This document shows, in pieces, positions 7,401 through 16,236 of a stretch of 31,973 nucleotides of DNA. The stretch covers positions 1 to 31,973 of the forward strand of contig NZ_JBJGXI010000055.1 in the NCBI RefSeq assembly GCF_045635475.1, given 5' to 3'. The first letter of the stretch is position 1, and each line of letters opens with the position of its first letter. Under the pieces are notes generated by a model. The model had not been told where the DNA came from. It saw only the letters and a program-made list of their open reading frames with translations, and made no database searches. The DNA comes from JBJGXI01 sp045635475 (GTDB taxonomy: Bacteria; Bacillota; Bacilli; Bacillales; Amphibacillaceae). A program made the position numbers and the translations under genes.

Positions 7401-8693
7401 ATGAATATAACGAATTCAGAAAAATTACATAAAGAAGCGACGCAGCATATTGTTGGTGGAGTAAATTCGCCATCACGTGCGTACAAAGGCGTAGGCGGAG
7501 GAACACCTATTTATATGGAACGCGCACAAGGTGCTTATTTTTGGGATGTTGACGGTAATAAATATATCGATTTTCTAGCCGCTTATGGTCCGATTATTAC
7601 TGGCCATGCGCACCCACACATCACAGAAGCGATTACGAAAGCTGCTCAAAACGGGGTGTTATATGGTACGCCAACCGCCCTTGAAAACAAGTTTGCAAAA
7701 ATGCTGAAAGAAGCAATCCCGTCAATGGAAAAAGTGCGGTTTGTGAACTCTGGTACAGAGGCAGTGATGACAACGATTCGAGTTGCTAGAGCTTATACCG
7801 GTCGTGACAAAATCATTAAATTTGCCGGCTGTTATCACGGGCATTCTGATCCCGTACTTGTACAAGCTGGTTCCGGTCCTGCGACACTTGGAAGTCCAGA
7901 CTCTGCAGGTGTTACGAAATCAACTGCGGCAGATGTGATTACTGTTCCTTTTAATGATGCAGCTGCGCTTAAGGAAGCATTACAGCGTTGGGGTGACCAA
8001 GTGGCTGCGGTTTTAGTAGAACCAATCGTCGGCAATTTCGGGATTGTTGAGCCAAAACCTGGCTTCTTGCAGCAAGTCAATGATCTGATTCACGCTGCTG
8101 GTGCGCTTGTCATATATGATGAAGTGATCACAGCATTCCGCTTTACGTACGGCAGCGCTCAACAGCTCGTTGGTGTGGAGCCTGACATGACTGCATTAGG
8201 CAAAATTATTGGTGGTGGTCTGCCGATCGGTGCTTATGGTGGTAAACAAGAGATTATGGAACAAGTTGCGCCACTCGGACCAGCGTATCAAGCAGGAACG
8301 ATGGCCGGTAACCCCGCATCCATGTCTGCCGGAATCGCTTGTTTGGAAGTTTTAAAAGAGCCAGGTTTGTATGATCGTTTAGATGAACTAGGCGCGATGC
8401 TCGAACAAGGCATCCTCGAACATGCCAAAGAAAATGATATTACAATAACGATTAACCGCTTAAAAGGCGCGCTAACTGTTTATTTTACAGATGAAAAGAT
8501 AGAAAATTATGCCCAAGCAGAAGCGACAAATGGTGAGCAGTTCGGTCAATTTTTTAAACTAATGCTAGAGCAAGGCATTAATCTAGCTCCGTCAAAGTAT
8601 GAAGCATGGTTTTTAACTATATCACATACAAAGGACGACATTATTGAGACCTTACATGCAGTTAGTAACGCTTTCCAACAAATGAAAAAATGA
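7401..8693 (+). CDS. gsaB: Glutamate-1-semialdehyde 2,1-aminomutase
   Basis: A 430-residue PLP enzyme that converts glutamate-1-semialdehyde to 5-aminolevulinate, the heme precursor. Characteristic stretches are NSPSRAYKG near residue 25, VNSGTEAVM at 115-123, GCYHGHSD at 143-150, and the PLP-binding lysine Lys268 in ALGKIIGGG. The length is normal. Its place between ygaE and ygaF matches B. subtilis gsaB, the paralogue of hemL that lies outside the hem operon. The ribosome binding site GGAGG is eight bases before the ATG. Confidence 0.95.
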   Translation: MNITNSEKLHKEATQHIVGGVNSPSRAYKGVGGGTPIYMERAQGAYFWDVDGNKYIDFLAAYGPIITGHAHPHITEAITKAAQNGVLYGTPTALENKFAKMLKEAIPSMEKVRFVNSGTEAVMTTIRVARAYTGRDKIIKFAGCYHGHSDPVLVQAGSGPATLGSPDSAGVTKSTAADVITVPFNDAAALKEALQRWGDQVAAVLVEPIVGNFGIVEPKPGFLQQVNDLIHAAGALVIYDEVITAFRFTYGSAQQLVGVEPDMTALGKIIGGGLPIGAYGGKQEIMEQVAPLGPAYQAGTMAGNPASMSAGIACLEVLKEPGLYDRLDELGAMLEQGILEHAKENDITITINRLKGALTVYFTDEKIENYAQAEATNGEQFGQFFKLMLEQGINLAPSKYEAWFLTISHTKDDIIETLHAVSNAFQQMKK

Positions 8694-8710
8694 ATGTTTA
8701 TGCAGATGAA

Positions 8711-8743
8711 AACGATTCCTCTTGGTCTCTAAGGGGAGTCGTT
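8711..8743 (+). terminator. Probable gsaB terminator
   Basis: A 13-position stem (8711-8723 with 8731-8743, two G-U pairs) follows the gsaB stop by 17 bases. The downstream tract ACATTATTT is a weak U run, so read-through is possible. Confidence 0.5.
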
Positions 8744-8834
8744 ACATTATTTGGAATACTTGTATAGTAACTCTCAGTTAAATTACGCTCCACTGAAAGC
8801 ACAACGACTATTTATACAAAATTATGAATATTAA

Positions 8835-8863
8835 TTGATTTCAGTTAATTTTTATGCTACGAT
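8835..8863 (+). promoter_or_regulatory. Promoter-like site in the gsaB-ygaE gap
   Basis: TTGATT (8835-8840), 17 bp, then TACGAT (8858-8863) preceded by TGC, an extended -10. It would direct transcription into the hairpins at 8892-8970. Confidence 0.35.
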
Positions 8864-8869
8864 TAATCT

Positions 8870-8985
8870 GAAAATTAATAATTTTCGATTCATGCTTTTT
8901 TTGTCAATTTGTATGACTTCCCTTCAAAGCATGAAGACTCCTGGGCTATTGCTACTTCCGTTGCAATAGCTCCTTTTTTGTCTTT
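8870..8985 (+). ncRNA. Candidate small RNA in the gsaB-ygaE gap
   Basis: About 110 nt lie between an extended -10 promoter-like site and a strong orphan intrinsic terminator. An 8-bp hairpin, CATGCTTT with AAAGCATG (about 8892-8933), is followed by GCTATTGC (8945-8952) pairing with GCAATAGC (8963-8970) and then TCCTTTTTTG. No open frame with a ribosome binding site is seen. It could instead be a second gsaB terminator after read-through, or a ygaE leader attenuator, since ygaE starts 180 bases later. I do not recognise it as a known family. Confidence 0.35.
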
Positions 8986-9163
8986 TTTTCTCCTAATTGA
9001 CACACACGCTTAAAAATGCCGCACATTTTTCTGTTATACTTTTATAAAGTACCTTTGTCAGCTATATGAAGTTGTTTAGCCTGTACATTTTTCAGGTATA
9101 TTTCTTACAGTCACTTAATATAGTAGCTTGAATGTAAATTGTAATGAAGGATGAGAGAGAATT

Positions 9164-10231
9164 ATGAAACTTGGTGCACGTATGCTTAAAACCGGGTTAG
9201 CGGTTGCGATATCAATTTATATCGCAACATTACTTTCGCTACCATCACCGGCATATGCAGGAATAGCTGCAGTATTTGCTTTACAACCGTCAATTTATCG
9301 GTCTTATCAAACGATTCTCGATCAGTTGCAAGGCAATGTGATTGGTGTGTTGCTTGCTTCCCTGATTGTGTTCACTTTAGGTAACGATCCGATTGTTGTT
9401 GGCTTCACCGCTATTTTAGTTATTGGCATTTGTATGGCATTAAAAATGAATGAAAGTACGATTCCACTCGCGATCGTTGCTGTTATCGCAGTGATGGAAA
9501 CAACCGAAATGGAATTTATCCAATTTTCCCTGATGCGCTTTTCTGCTTTAACACTCGGTATTGTTGCGGCGTTTATCGTTAATCTCGTTTTTCTACCACC
9601 GAAATATGAGACGAAACTGTTTCAACGGATAGATAAAACAACATCAGATATCTTGCAGTGGCTTCGAGTCACAACCCGGCATTTATCCGATGTACCAGCT
9701 TTAAAGGAAGAGCTCACGAGGATTGAGGATGAAATAAGGCAAATGGATAATACGTATTTATTTTATAGGGAAGAACGGATTTATTTTAAAAAGAACCGTC
9801 TTTCAAAGGCACGAAAGCTTATTTTATTCAGGCAGCTTATCACGACAACTAAGAAATCATTTGAAGTATTGAAAGCCTGTCACCAAATCGAAGACAAGCT
9901 CGACAAGATTCCAACCGATTTCCAAACCTTGCTATTGCAAGAAATTGACAAGGTAGTGCATTCCCATGAAAAGCTACTATTAAGTACGATGGGTAGAATA
10001 AAAAAACATGATAAAGAAACATTGCGCGAACTGTTGGAACCGGATATCCCTAGATTAATTGAATCACTTATTGAGGTATATCAGGAGAAACAAGCAGATC
10101 GTCTGATGCTATTACCATTAGCCTCTCAGCTTATGGAATATCATCAGCAACTGTCACACCTACAAACCTTGTTAAGCAGTTACCAGAAATATCACCAAAA
10201 TGAACATATTGAAGTACGTCAAAAAGATTAA
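9164..10231 (+). CDS. ygaE: YgaE-like aromatic acid exporter family membrane protein
   Basis: A 355-residue protein of the FUSC/ArAE type. The N-terminal half (about residues 1-145) is hydrophobic with four to six membrane segments and resembles the ArAE_1 domain. The C-terminal half is a long cytoplasmic, helical, charged region that fits the ArAE_1 C-terminal domain. Family members are proposed exporters of aromatic carboxylic acids, but the substrate of this branch is unknown. GGATG about 15 bases and GAGAGA about 7 bases upstream precede the ATG. It lies after gsaB as in B. subtilis. Confidence 0.85.
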   Translation: MKLGARMLKTGLAVAISIYIATLLSLPSPAYAGIAAVFALQPSIYRSYQTILDQLQGNVIGVLLASLIVFTLGNDPIVVGFTAILVIGICMALKMNESTIPLAIVAVIAVMETTEMEFIQFSLMRFSALTLGIVAAFIVNLVFLPPKYETKLFQRIDKTTSDILQWLRVTTRHLSDVPALKEELTRIEDEIRQMDNTYLFYREERIYFKKNRLSKARKLILFRQLITTTKKSFEVLKACHQIEDKLDKIPTDFQTLLLQEIDKVVHSHEKLLLSTMGRIKKHDKETLRELLEPDIPRLIESLIEVYQEKQADRLMLLPLASQLMEYHQQLSHLQTLLSSYQKYHQNEHIEVRQKD

Positions 10232-10259
10232 AAAATCCAGCCAAGATGGCTGGATTTTT
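10231..10259 (+). terminator. Terminator of ygaE
   Basis: A perfect 13-bp stem (10231-10243 with 10247-10259) with AAAAA and TTTTT flanks. Its first base is the last base of the stop codon. Confidence 0.9.
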
Positions 10260-10355
10260 AAAAATTAATAGACTGTTTTCGTAAACATTATTTTTATCTT
10301 CAAACTTCTGTGGTTTTCTCCGAGAACGCTAAAATTCAAAAATATAAAACTTTAA

Positions 10356-10532
10356 GCGGCCATATGGTACCTTATTTCACGTAAAATATCAGATTTGATG
10401 ATTTGGCGGCCACCAGAGCACTTATTTACTGAAAATAGCTAATACAGCATGGGTTTTATTCAAATAAGAGCGCTGGTGGCCGCACAATTCTGATCATGCC
10501 CGTTTTATCACAAATAAGCGTCGTGGTGGCCG
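10356..10532. repeat. Four copies of a GCGGCCACCAG...CTTATTT repeat in opposed pairs
   Basis: The intergenic region 10260-10726 holds no gene. It contains GCGGCC...CTTATTT at 10356-10377 (degenerate) and 10406-10427, and the reverse orientation AAATAAG...GGCCGC at 10462-10483 and 10512-10532. The two inner copies form a long inverted repeat (10406-10483). The outer copies are about 50 bp away on each side. The rest of the gap (10260-10355, 10533-10726) shows nothing I can name. Confidence 0.75.
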
Positions 10533-10726
10533 TCAAGAAGCAACTACCCTATTTCATTCTTTACGCGGGATTTTCATTGCCCCCACAGCTTCTCTAAGCT
10601 ACACAAGTTCTTTTCTGGAGCGAGTATGAGCACCATGTTATGAGTATATGGGAAAAACGTCAAATAACAATTGCCTTTTTAAAAAAGACATTTTATGATA
10701 CTTATTTTATGGAGTCAACTCATGTA

Positions 10727-12502
10727 TTACTTTTTACCCGTTAACACCGGCTCGGTACTATCCAATTCCTGCACCTGATACAGCTTATAGTAGTTACCTT
10801 TTTGTTGCATTAATTGCTGGTGTGAGCCCGCTTCTTTCACTTGCCCATCTTCTATTAAGACAATTCGGTTCGCATGTGTGATCGTAGATAAGCGATGGGC
10901 GACGATAAATGTCGTCCGGTCAGCAGCTAGTTTTTCCAGTGCCTCCTGAATCAGGTGCTCACTTTCCAAATCAAGTGCCGACGTTGCTTCATCTAAGATC
11001 AACAATGGTGGATTTTTCAAAAACACCCTAGCAATTGCAACACGCTGCTTTTGACCACCGGAAAGCTTGACGCCTCGTTCTCCGACAAGTGTATCGTACC
11101 CATGTGTTAGCCCGGTAATAAAATCGTGGGCATTGGCTGCTTTTGCCGCTTCAACCACTTGTTCATCGGTGGCTTCTGGGTTACCCATTCGAATATTCAT
11201 CGCAATTGATTCACTGAATAAAATATTATCCTGCAATACCATACCGATTTTATCGCGTAACGATCTTGCCTGCATATTCCGAATATCGAGACCATCGATT
11301 TTAATACTTCCTCCGGTCACGTCATAAAAGCGTGGTATTAGACTAATAATCGTCGATTTTCCGCCACCACTCATGCCGACAAATGCGATTGTTTCTCCTC
11401 GCGCAACATCTAAACTAATATCTTTTAGTACTAAATCATCCTCATCGCTGTAGCGAAACGTTACCTGTTCAAATGCTACATCACCTTTTACATTTTTTAG
11501 CGGTTTTGCGTCTTTTTTATCGACCACATCATAGTCTTCATCAAGAAATTCAAATACACGGTCCATCGATGCAATGGACTGTACAAGTGTCGTCGACGAA
11601 CTTATTAGACGACGCAGTGGACTATAAACTCGGTCCATATAACCAACAAACGCAGCGATCGTACCAACAGTTAAATCACCTGTAATAGCAATATAACCCG
11701 CGAATCCGATGACTAATAATGGTGCAAGGTCAGTGATTGTATTCATTACAGAAAAAGTTAACGCATTCCAAGATGTATGTTTCAATGCTTTATCAAGAAA
11801 ATTACTATTTTGTCTGTCAAATTGATCTTGCTCATAATCCTCTAAAGCAAAACTTCGCGTTACAGGAATTCCTTGTACACGCTCATGCAAGTGCCCTTGT
11901 ACCTGTGCTAATGCTTGGGATCTGCTCCGAGTCAGGTTACGTAATCTACCATAAAATATTCTTACCGATAATCCGTATAATGGAAAAAGTGCAACTGCTA
12001 CTAGTGTTAACCAGCCATTCATTGTAAGCATAATTACGATTGCAATAACGATCGTAAACATATCAAGCCAAATATTCATTAAACCGGTCATGACGAAGTT
12101 CTTTGTCTGTTCAACATCATGTATAACCCGGGAAATAATTTCACCAGTCTTCGTCTGCGAATAAAACTTAAGACTAAGTTTTTGGATATGTTCAAACAGC
12201 TTTTCCCTAATATCAAATAAAATCTTGTTCCCCGTCCATTGTGCTAAATATTGACGCCAATATTCAATCGGTGGACGCAATACAACAAACACAAAGGTCG
12301 TAGCCCCCATGATCCATAATAGCTGATTTAACTTCTCATCATTTGTTAAGCTATCACCACCAATAATATTGTCGATCACATATTTAACGATAAGCGGTAA
12401 TAATAGTGGGATACCAAATTTAAAGACCCCGATCACAATCGTAAGAAGGATCTTCCATTTGTACGGTTTCACAAACTCCATATATCTTTTTATACTATCC
12501 AT
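10727..12502 (-). CDS. ygaD: ABC exporter YgaD, fused TMD-NBD (MsbA/BmrA type)
   Basis: A 591-residue half-transporter that would work as a homodimer in the membrane. The N-terminal exporter-type membrane domain has about six helices (residues 15-300). The nucleotide-binding domain follows from about 340: Walker A GMSGGGKST (about 372-380), the Q-loop in MVLQDN, signature LSGGQKQR, Walker B LLILDEATSALD and the H-loop in IVAHRLST. All catalytic motifs are intact. The substrate is unknown; the family exports drugs, lipids or peptides. GAGGAGA precedes the ATG. It follows ygaC, but a terminator lies between them. Confidence 0.93.
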   Translation of the reverse strand: MDSIKRYMEFVKPYKWKILLTIVIGVFKFGIPLLLPLIVKYVIDNIIGGDSLTNDEKLNQLLWIMGATTFVFVVLRPPIEYWRQYLAQWTGNKILFDIREKLFEHIQKLSLKFYSQTKTGEIISRVIHDVEQTKNFVMTGLMNIWLDMFTIVIAIVIMLTMNGWLTLVAVALFPLYGLSVRIFYGRLRNLTRSRSQALAQVQGHLHERVQGIPVTRSFALEDYEQDQFDRQNSNFLDKALKHTSWNALTFSVMNTITDLAPLLVIGFAGYIAITGDLTVGTIAAFVGYMDRVYSPLRRLISSSTTLVQSIASMDRVFEFLDEDYDVVDKKDAKPLKNVKGDVAFEQVTFRYSDEDDLVLKDISLDVARGETIAFVGMSGGGKSTIISLIPRFYDVTGGSIKIDGLDIRNMQARSLRDKIGMVLQDNILFSESIAMNIRMGNPEATDEQVVEAAKAANAHDFITGLTHGYDTLVGERGVKLSGGQKQRVAIARVFLKNPPLLILDEATSALDLESEHLIQEALEKLAADRTTFIVAHRLSTITHANRIVLIEDGQVKEAGSHQQLMQQKGNYYKLYQVQELDSTEPVLTGKK

Positions 12503-12561
12503 GAGGTCTCCTCTCTCCTATGCTGCCTAGCACATAACGCTTAGAACTCGAACTGAAAGAA

Positions 12562-12591
12562 CAAAAACCTTGTCAACATATAGTGACAAGG
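12562..12591 (-). terminator. Terminator of ygaC
   Basis: CCTTGTC (12585-12591 on the complement) pairs with GACAAGG (12568-12574 on the complement). On the minus strand TTTTTGTTC follows. It separates ygaC from ygaD. Confidence 0.75.
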
Positions 12592-12628
12592 ATTGCACTT
12601 GGCATTTTGCGTGTTTTTAGAAATTTGA

Positions 12629-13156
12629 TTAGCGAAAGGTTAAGTACATTTCATACCATTGATCAACGAACTCCGGAGCAAATGGACCCTTACTTTGTCG
12701 GATCCACCTTATCAGATATTCCAAATTACTATATAAAATCCGATCAATAACCTTTGGGTAATTCATTTGTTGTTTATGAAGCTCATATTCGTCCTCATCT
12801 AATAATGTATATGTCATATCAGGAAAAACTTTGACATCTAAATCATAATCAATGTATTTTAGCGCCTCTTCATCATAAACATATGGGGAGCTAATATTGC
12901 AATAGTAATAAATACCATCGTTACGTAGCATGCCAATAACATTGAACCAGTATCGGGTATGAAAATAACAAATTGCTGGTTCACGCGTCGTCCACGTACG
13001 ACCATCACTCTCCGTGACAATTGTTTTATCATTACCAATGATCATCATATTACTATTACTCTTTAACACAAGACTACTTCCCCAAACACGATGAAGCTGA
13101 CCATTATGTTTATAGCTTTGAATGCGTATATTTGAACCGGGTAGCAGGCCAGCCAT
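12629..13156 (-). CDS. ygaC: YgaC, DUF402 family, probable nucleoside di/triphosphatase
   Basis: A 175-residue DUF402 protein. The motif block ESDGRTWTTREPAICYFH (about residues 49-66), followed by an acidic stretch with YIDYDLDVKV (about 100-109), is typical of the family. The C-terminus has the conserved GPFAPEFVDQWYE. Related proteins in Staphylococcus and Streptomyces act on nucleoside tri- and diphosphates with divalent metal, so that role is inferred here. The length and place beside sspE and ygaD match B. subtilis YgaC. AAAGGAAG lies five bases before the ATG. Confidence 0.9.
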   Translation of the reverse strand: MAGLLPGSNIRIQSYKHNGQLHRVWGSSLVLKSNSNMMIIGNDKTIVTESDGRTWTTREPAICYFHTRYWFNVIGMLRNDGIYYYCNISSPYVYDEEALKYIDYDLDVKVFPDMTYTLLDEDEYELHKQQMNYPKVIDRILYSNLEYLIRWIRQSKGPFAPEFVDQWYEMYLTFR

Positions 13157-13378
13157 CCTATCTTCCTTTCTTCTTAAAATTGAGTGAAGTCAATTTCATA
13201 ATTACCTTGCACACACATTCATCCGCGGACGGGTAATTCGGACTATAACGATGTGAATTACTAAAATCAGTATTAAGAAATGGACTAAATTGATTAAGTT
13301 ATTTTTTTGTCATAATTAGTTACTCTACATTATAACGATATTAGTAATAGAATGGAAATGAAAGAGTGGTGAAATAGG

Positions 13379-13412
13379 AAAAGGAGCTCTCCTTCGTTTC
13401 TAGGAGAACTCC
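13379..13412 (-). terminator. Terminator of sspE
   Basis: An 11-position stem (13383-13393 with 13402-13412, one mismatch) is followed on the minus strand by TTTTCC. It lies 35 bases after the sspE stop. Confidence 0.7.
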
Positions 13413-13446
13413 ATTTTCGTGCATTATTCGGGGAATCGTTTAGTTA

Positions 13447-13617
13447 CTATTTTTTTTGCTGAGACTTTTGGTTTTGCTTTTTTACTTCTTGTGCGTCAGT
13501 CTCAGAAGCAAATTCAGTACCGAATTGGCCTGCACCTGCTTGTTGGTTTTGTTGCTTTACTTTTTGTACGTTAGTACCTGCAACTGTTTCATTTGGCTGC
13601 TTTTGTTTTTTAGCCAT
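13447..13617 (-). CDS. sspE: Gamma-type small acid-soluble spore protein
   Basis: A 56-residue protein, rich in Gln, Asn, Lys and Ala, beginning MAKKQKQPNETVAG. It carries the gamma-SASP signature QFGTEFASETDAQEVKKQNQ. These proteins are stored in the spore core and degraded at germination by Gpr as an amino-acid source. The recognisable Gpr-type cleavage context is TEFASET. It has one copy of the repeat, whereas B. subtilis SspE has two and is about 84 residues, so this is a short form. GGAGGTGAT lies five bases before the ATG. Its place next to ygaC matches B. subtilis. I could not identify a convincing sigma-G promoter. Confidence 0.93.
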   Translation of the reverse strand: MAKKQKQPNETVAGTNVQKVKQQNQQAGAGQFGTEFASETDAQEVKKQNQKSQQKK

Positions 13618-13780
13618 CGTATATCACCTCCGCAACAATTACTTTCTCCAAATGCATTAATGTTATTCCAAATTTTTTTTAAATAAATCTTTACTTCTTT
13701 TCAAACTCTCGTTTGGGAATAAACAATTAATAATAACGATAAAATAGAGGGTAAAGTATACGAAAAGAGGGTAAATGATT

Positions 13781-13969
13781 ATGGATCAGGTAAGAGATAT
13801 GACAGAGTTAATGATGACGGAGAAAACAGATTGGAACAATAAAGAGCTAGAAGTTTTTCATCATTCTTTGTCGCAAGTAGTACCTTATTTAAATCAAGAA
13901 GGAACAACGATCTTAAGGGAAATTAACCAAGAAATTATTGACCGCGGTGGCCATAATGATAAAATATAA
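13781..13969 (+). CDS. Small acidic protein, position of yfhS
   Basis: A 62-residue hydrophilic, helical protein beginning MDQVRDMTELMM. I do not recognise the family with certainty. By position, between sspE and mutY, it corresponds to B. subtilis yfhS, and a relationship is possible. There are no cysteines, signal peptide or membrane segment. An ATG at 13775 is only three bases after GAGGG (13767-13771), while the ATG at 13781 has nine bases, so the latter is preferred narrowly. It is convergent with mutY and shares its terminator. Confidence 0.7.
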   Translation: MDQVRDMTELMMTEKTDWNNKELEVFHHSLSQVVPYLNQEGTTILREINQEIIDRGGHNDKI

Positions 13970-13989
13970 GCCTTCTTAATAGAAGGCTT
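13968..13989. terminator. Bidirectional hairpin between the small gene and mutY
   Basis: AAGCCTTCT (13968-13976) pairs with AGAAGGCTT (13981-13989). It overlaps the stop codon of the plus-strand gene and the last codons of mutY. The U tract is poor in both directions. Confidence 0.55.
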
Positions 13990-15067
13990 ATAAATAAGAT
14001 TGAATTTTTAAATGCGGGACTGGAAATGGGTACTCAGCAAACGTAGCTTGTGGTACAAATGTTGCAAGTTCCTTTTTCAATTCACCATCAAGCACTTCTG
14101 CTTCAAGTACATCAATATGCCAAATAACATGTGAAAATACATGTTTAATCTCGGTTAAGGTATCTTTTAAGACAAGCTTAATGCCATAGTTTTCTAAAAA
14201 CCACTCTGTTAATTTAGTTGCATTAGCATCTGATTTGGATACCATCGGGAATTGCCACATGTTTGCGAGTAAACCCTCGCTTGGTCGTTTTTCGATTAAG
14301 TAATTATCTTGGTTGTCCTTAATTACTAATGAAAAATAATCTAGTGATTTTTGTTTTTTAGCTTTCGCTTTGATTGGTAGTGTTTTTTCCGTACCTGCTT
14401 CATACGCTCGACAATGTGCTTGTACCGGACAATGCATGCATGATGGAGCTTTAGGTGTACAAATTAAAGCTCCTAATTCCATTAAGCCTTGATTAAATTC
14501 AGAAGCCTTGCCTTCTGAAATGATTTGTTTTACACATTCTTCTACAAGTCGTCGGACACTTTGCTTGGAAATATCCTCTTCGATATGGAGGATTCTTGCT
14601 AATACACGCATGACATTACCGTCAACAGCGGGCTCTGGCAAGCCGTATGCTATACTTAAGATAGCACCTTTTGTGTATGGACCAACGCCTTTTAATGTGC
14701 CAAGCTGTTCCGGATTGTTTGGGACTTTACTATTATAAGTAGAAACTACTTCACGAACTGCATGCTGTAAATTTCTTGCGCGCGAGTAATAACCTAGACC
14801 TTCCCAAGCCTTTAATACTTCTTGCTCATCCGCTGCAGCTAACCTGTCTAACGTTGGAAATTTTTCGATAAATCGTTCAAAGTAAGGGATAACTGTATCG
14901 ACTTTGGTTTGCTGAAGCATGATTTCGGATATCCATACTCTATAAGGGTCTTTATTTTGACGCCAAGGTAAATCGCGTTTTTCTTCGTCAAACCATCGGA
15001 CCAAATCATGTTGGAACGCTTGTATGTTAAAATTTTTTAATAATAATGTAACTGTTTCTAAATTCAT
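13988..15067 (-). CDS. mutY: MutY, A/G-specific adenine DNA glycosylase
   Basis: A 359-residue base-excision repair enzyme that removes adenine opposite 8-oxoguanine. The N-terminal catalytic domain has Glu48 (ISEIMLQQT), the helix-hairpin-helix LKGVGPYTKG at 125-134 and catalytic Asp149 (VDGN). The iron-sulfur cluster ligands Cys203, 210, 213 and 219 keep the C-x6-C-x2-C-x5-C spacing. The C-terminal third is the Nudix-like 8-oxoG recognition domain (about 235-359). The ATG at 15067 has AAGGG ten bases upstream; an upstream TTG would add eight residues. The B. subtilis counterpart is YfhQ. Confidence 0.95.
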   Translation of the reverse strand: MNLETVTLLLKNFNIQAFQHDLVRWFDEEKRDLPWRQNKDPYRVWISEIMLQQTKVDTVIPYFERFIEKFPTLDRLAAADEQEVLKAWEGLGYYSRARNLQHAVREVVSTYNSKVPNNPEQLGTLKGVGPYTKGAILSIAYGLPEPAVDGNVMRVLARILHIEEDISKQSVRRLVEECVKQIISEGKASEFNQGLMELGALICTPKAPSCMHCPVQAHCRAYEAGTEKTLPIKAKAKKQKSLDYFSLVIKDNQDNYLIEKRPSEGLLANMWQFPMVSKSDANATKLTEWFLENYGIKLVLKDTLTEIKHVFSHVIWHIDVLEAEVLDGELKKELATFVPQATFAEYPFPVPHLKIQSYL

Positions 15068-15108
15068 GACCAAACACCCTTCATGATACAATAATTAATA
15101 AAGTGCTA

Positions 15109-15162
15109 GTTCAAAAAGCTGATGCATTTGTAGTAAGCAGATTATATAACGTCTTTTTGAAC
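15109..15162. repeat. Inverted repeat upstream of yfhP
   Basis: GTTCAAAAAG (15109-15118) and CTTTTTGAAC (15153-15162) are perfect complements 34 bp apart. Right after it lies a smaller palindrome, CTTCTTAAAGAAG. It sits in the mutY-yfhP divergent region; a role as transcript leader or intergenic repeat is open. Confidence 0.5.
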
Positions 15163-15203
15163 AACTTCTTAAAGAAGCAACTTGCAAAAGGAGGACCAAC
15201 TTA

Positions 15204-16178
15204 ATGGATACAGGTACCCATGTTGTAATGGGAGTTGCTTTAGGTGGCCTCGCCACACTGGATCCCATCGTTCAAAATGATCCTGTACTATTTCAGGCTG
15301 TGATGATTGGCACGATTGCTGGTTCACAAGCACCTGATTTTGATACAGTTCTAAAACTTAAAAATAATGCAGCATATTTGCGGAATCACCGTGGGATTAC
15401 CCACTCGATTCCGGCAGTGATTTTTTGGGGACTTTTGATATCAACCATCATTTACGCATTTGTCCCCGAGGTTAGTTTTCTACATCTCTGGTTATGGACA
15501 GCTATAGCTGTAATTGTTCATGTGCTTGTAGATGTGTTCAATGCCTATGGCACCCAAGCTTACCGGCCATTTACGAATAGGTGGGTTGCTTATGGATTTA
15601 TTAGCACCTTTGATCCGTATATTTTTACGCTTCACGTTATCGGGATTGTTGCCTGGTTTTTAGGGGCAAACCCCGGGTATACGTGGTTGCTTATCTATTT
15701 CATCATTGCGCTGTATTATGTTAAACGTTATTTGGAAAAGAGAGAATTAGTGAACAAAATTCATGACCGGATTAGTGGTGTAACAGAAATCGCCACTTCA
15801 CCAACGATGAGACAAAAATCTTGGCGGTTGGCAATAACAACTGAAAACCATTTTTATGTTGGAACAGCTGAGAATGGTCATATCGAAATTGTCGATAAAT
15901 TTAACAAGGTTCCATTACCAAAAGTTGAGGTAATTGAAAAAGCGAAGGAAGATAAAAATATTTCAGCATTTCTTTCCTTCTCTCCTGTATATCGCTGGGA
16001 AATGAACATGTATGACGATTTCACAGAAGTAAGGTTTATTGACTTAAGGTATCGTTCCAAGGACCATTACCCATTCGTAGCCGTTGCGCAAATTGATGAC
16101 AACATGAGAATAATGAGCTCCTATACCGGCTGGATTTTCTCAGAGCAAAAATTACAGAATAAATTAGTAATTGATTGA
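15204..16178 (+). CDS. yfhP: YfhP, YdjM-like membrane-bound metal-dependent hydrolase
   Basis: A 324-residue membrane protein of the YdjM/LexA-binding hydrolase-like family. Conserved histidine/aspartate motifs occur early: THVVMG (residues 5-10), APDFD (about 48-52) and HRGITHS (about 67-73), which likely bind a metal. Four hydrophobic segments follow between about 70 and 175. The C-terminal 140 residues are soluble. The reaction is unknown; B. subtilis YfhP has been linked to regulation of neighbouring yfh genes, but I cannot verify that here. AAAGGAGG lies nine bases before the ATG. It is divergent from mutY. Confidence 0.88.
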   Translation: MDTGTHVVMGVALGGLATLDPIVQNDPVLFQAVMIGTIAGSQAPDFDTVLKLKNNAAYLRNHRGITHSIPAVIFWGLLISTIIYAFVPEVSFLHLWLWTAIAVIVHVLVDVFNAYGTQAYRPFTNRWVAYGFISTFDPYIFTLHVIGIVAWFLGANPGYTWLLIYFIIALYYVKRYLEKRELVNKIHDRISGVTEIATSPTMRQKSWRLAITTENHFYVGTAENGHIEIVDKFNKVPLPKVEVIEKAKEDKNISAFLSFSPVYRWEMNMYDDFTEVRFIDLRYRSKDHYPFVAVAQIDDNMRIMSSYTGWIFSEQKLQNKLVID

Positions 16179-16205
16179 CAAAAGCGTAGGCGCTATATAG
16201 GAATG

Positions 16206-16236
16206 AAAGGCTGTTGCTGTTTTAGCAGCAGCCTTT
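16206..16236. terminator. Bidirectional terminator between yfhP and yfhJ
   Basis: A 13-bp stem with one G-U pair (16206-16218 with 16224-16236), flanked by AAA and TTT, lies between convergent genes. Confidence 0.8.
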
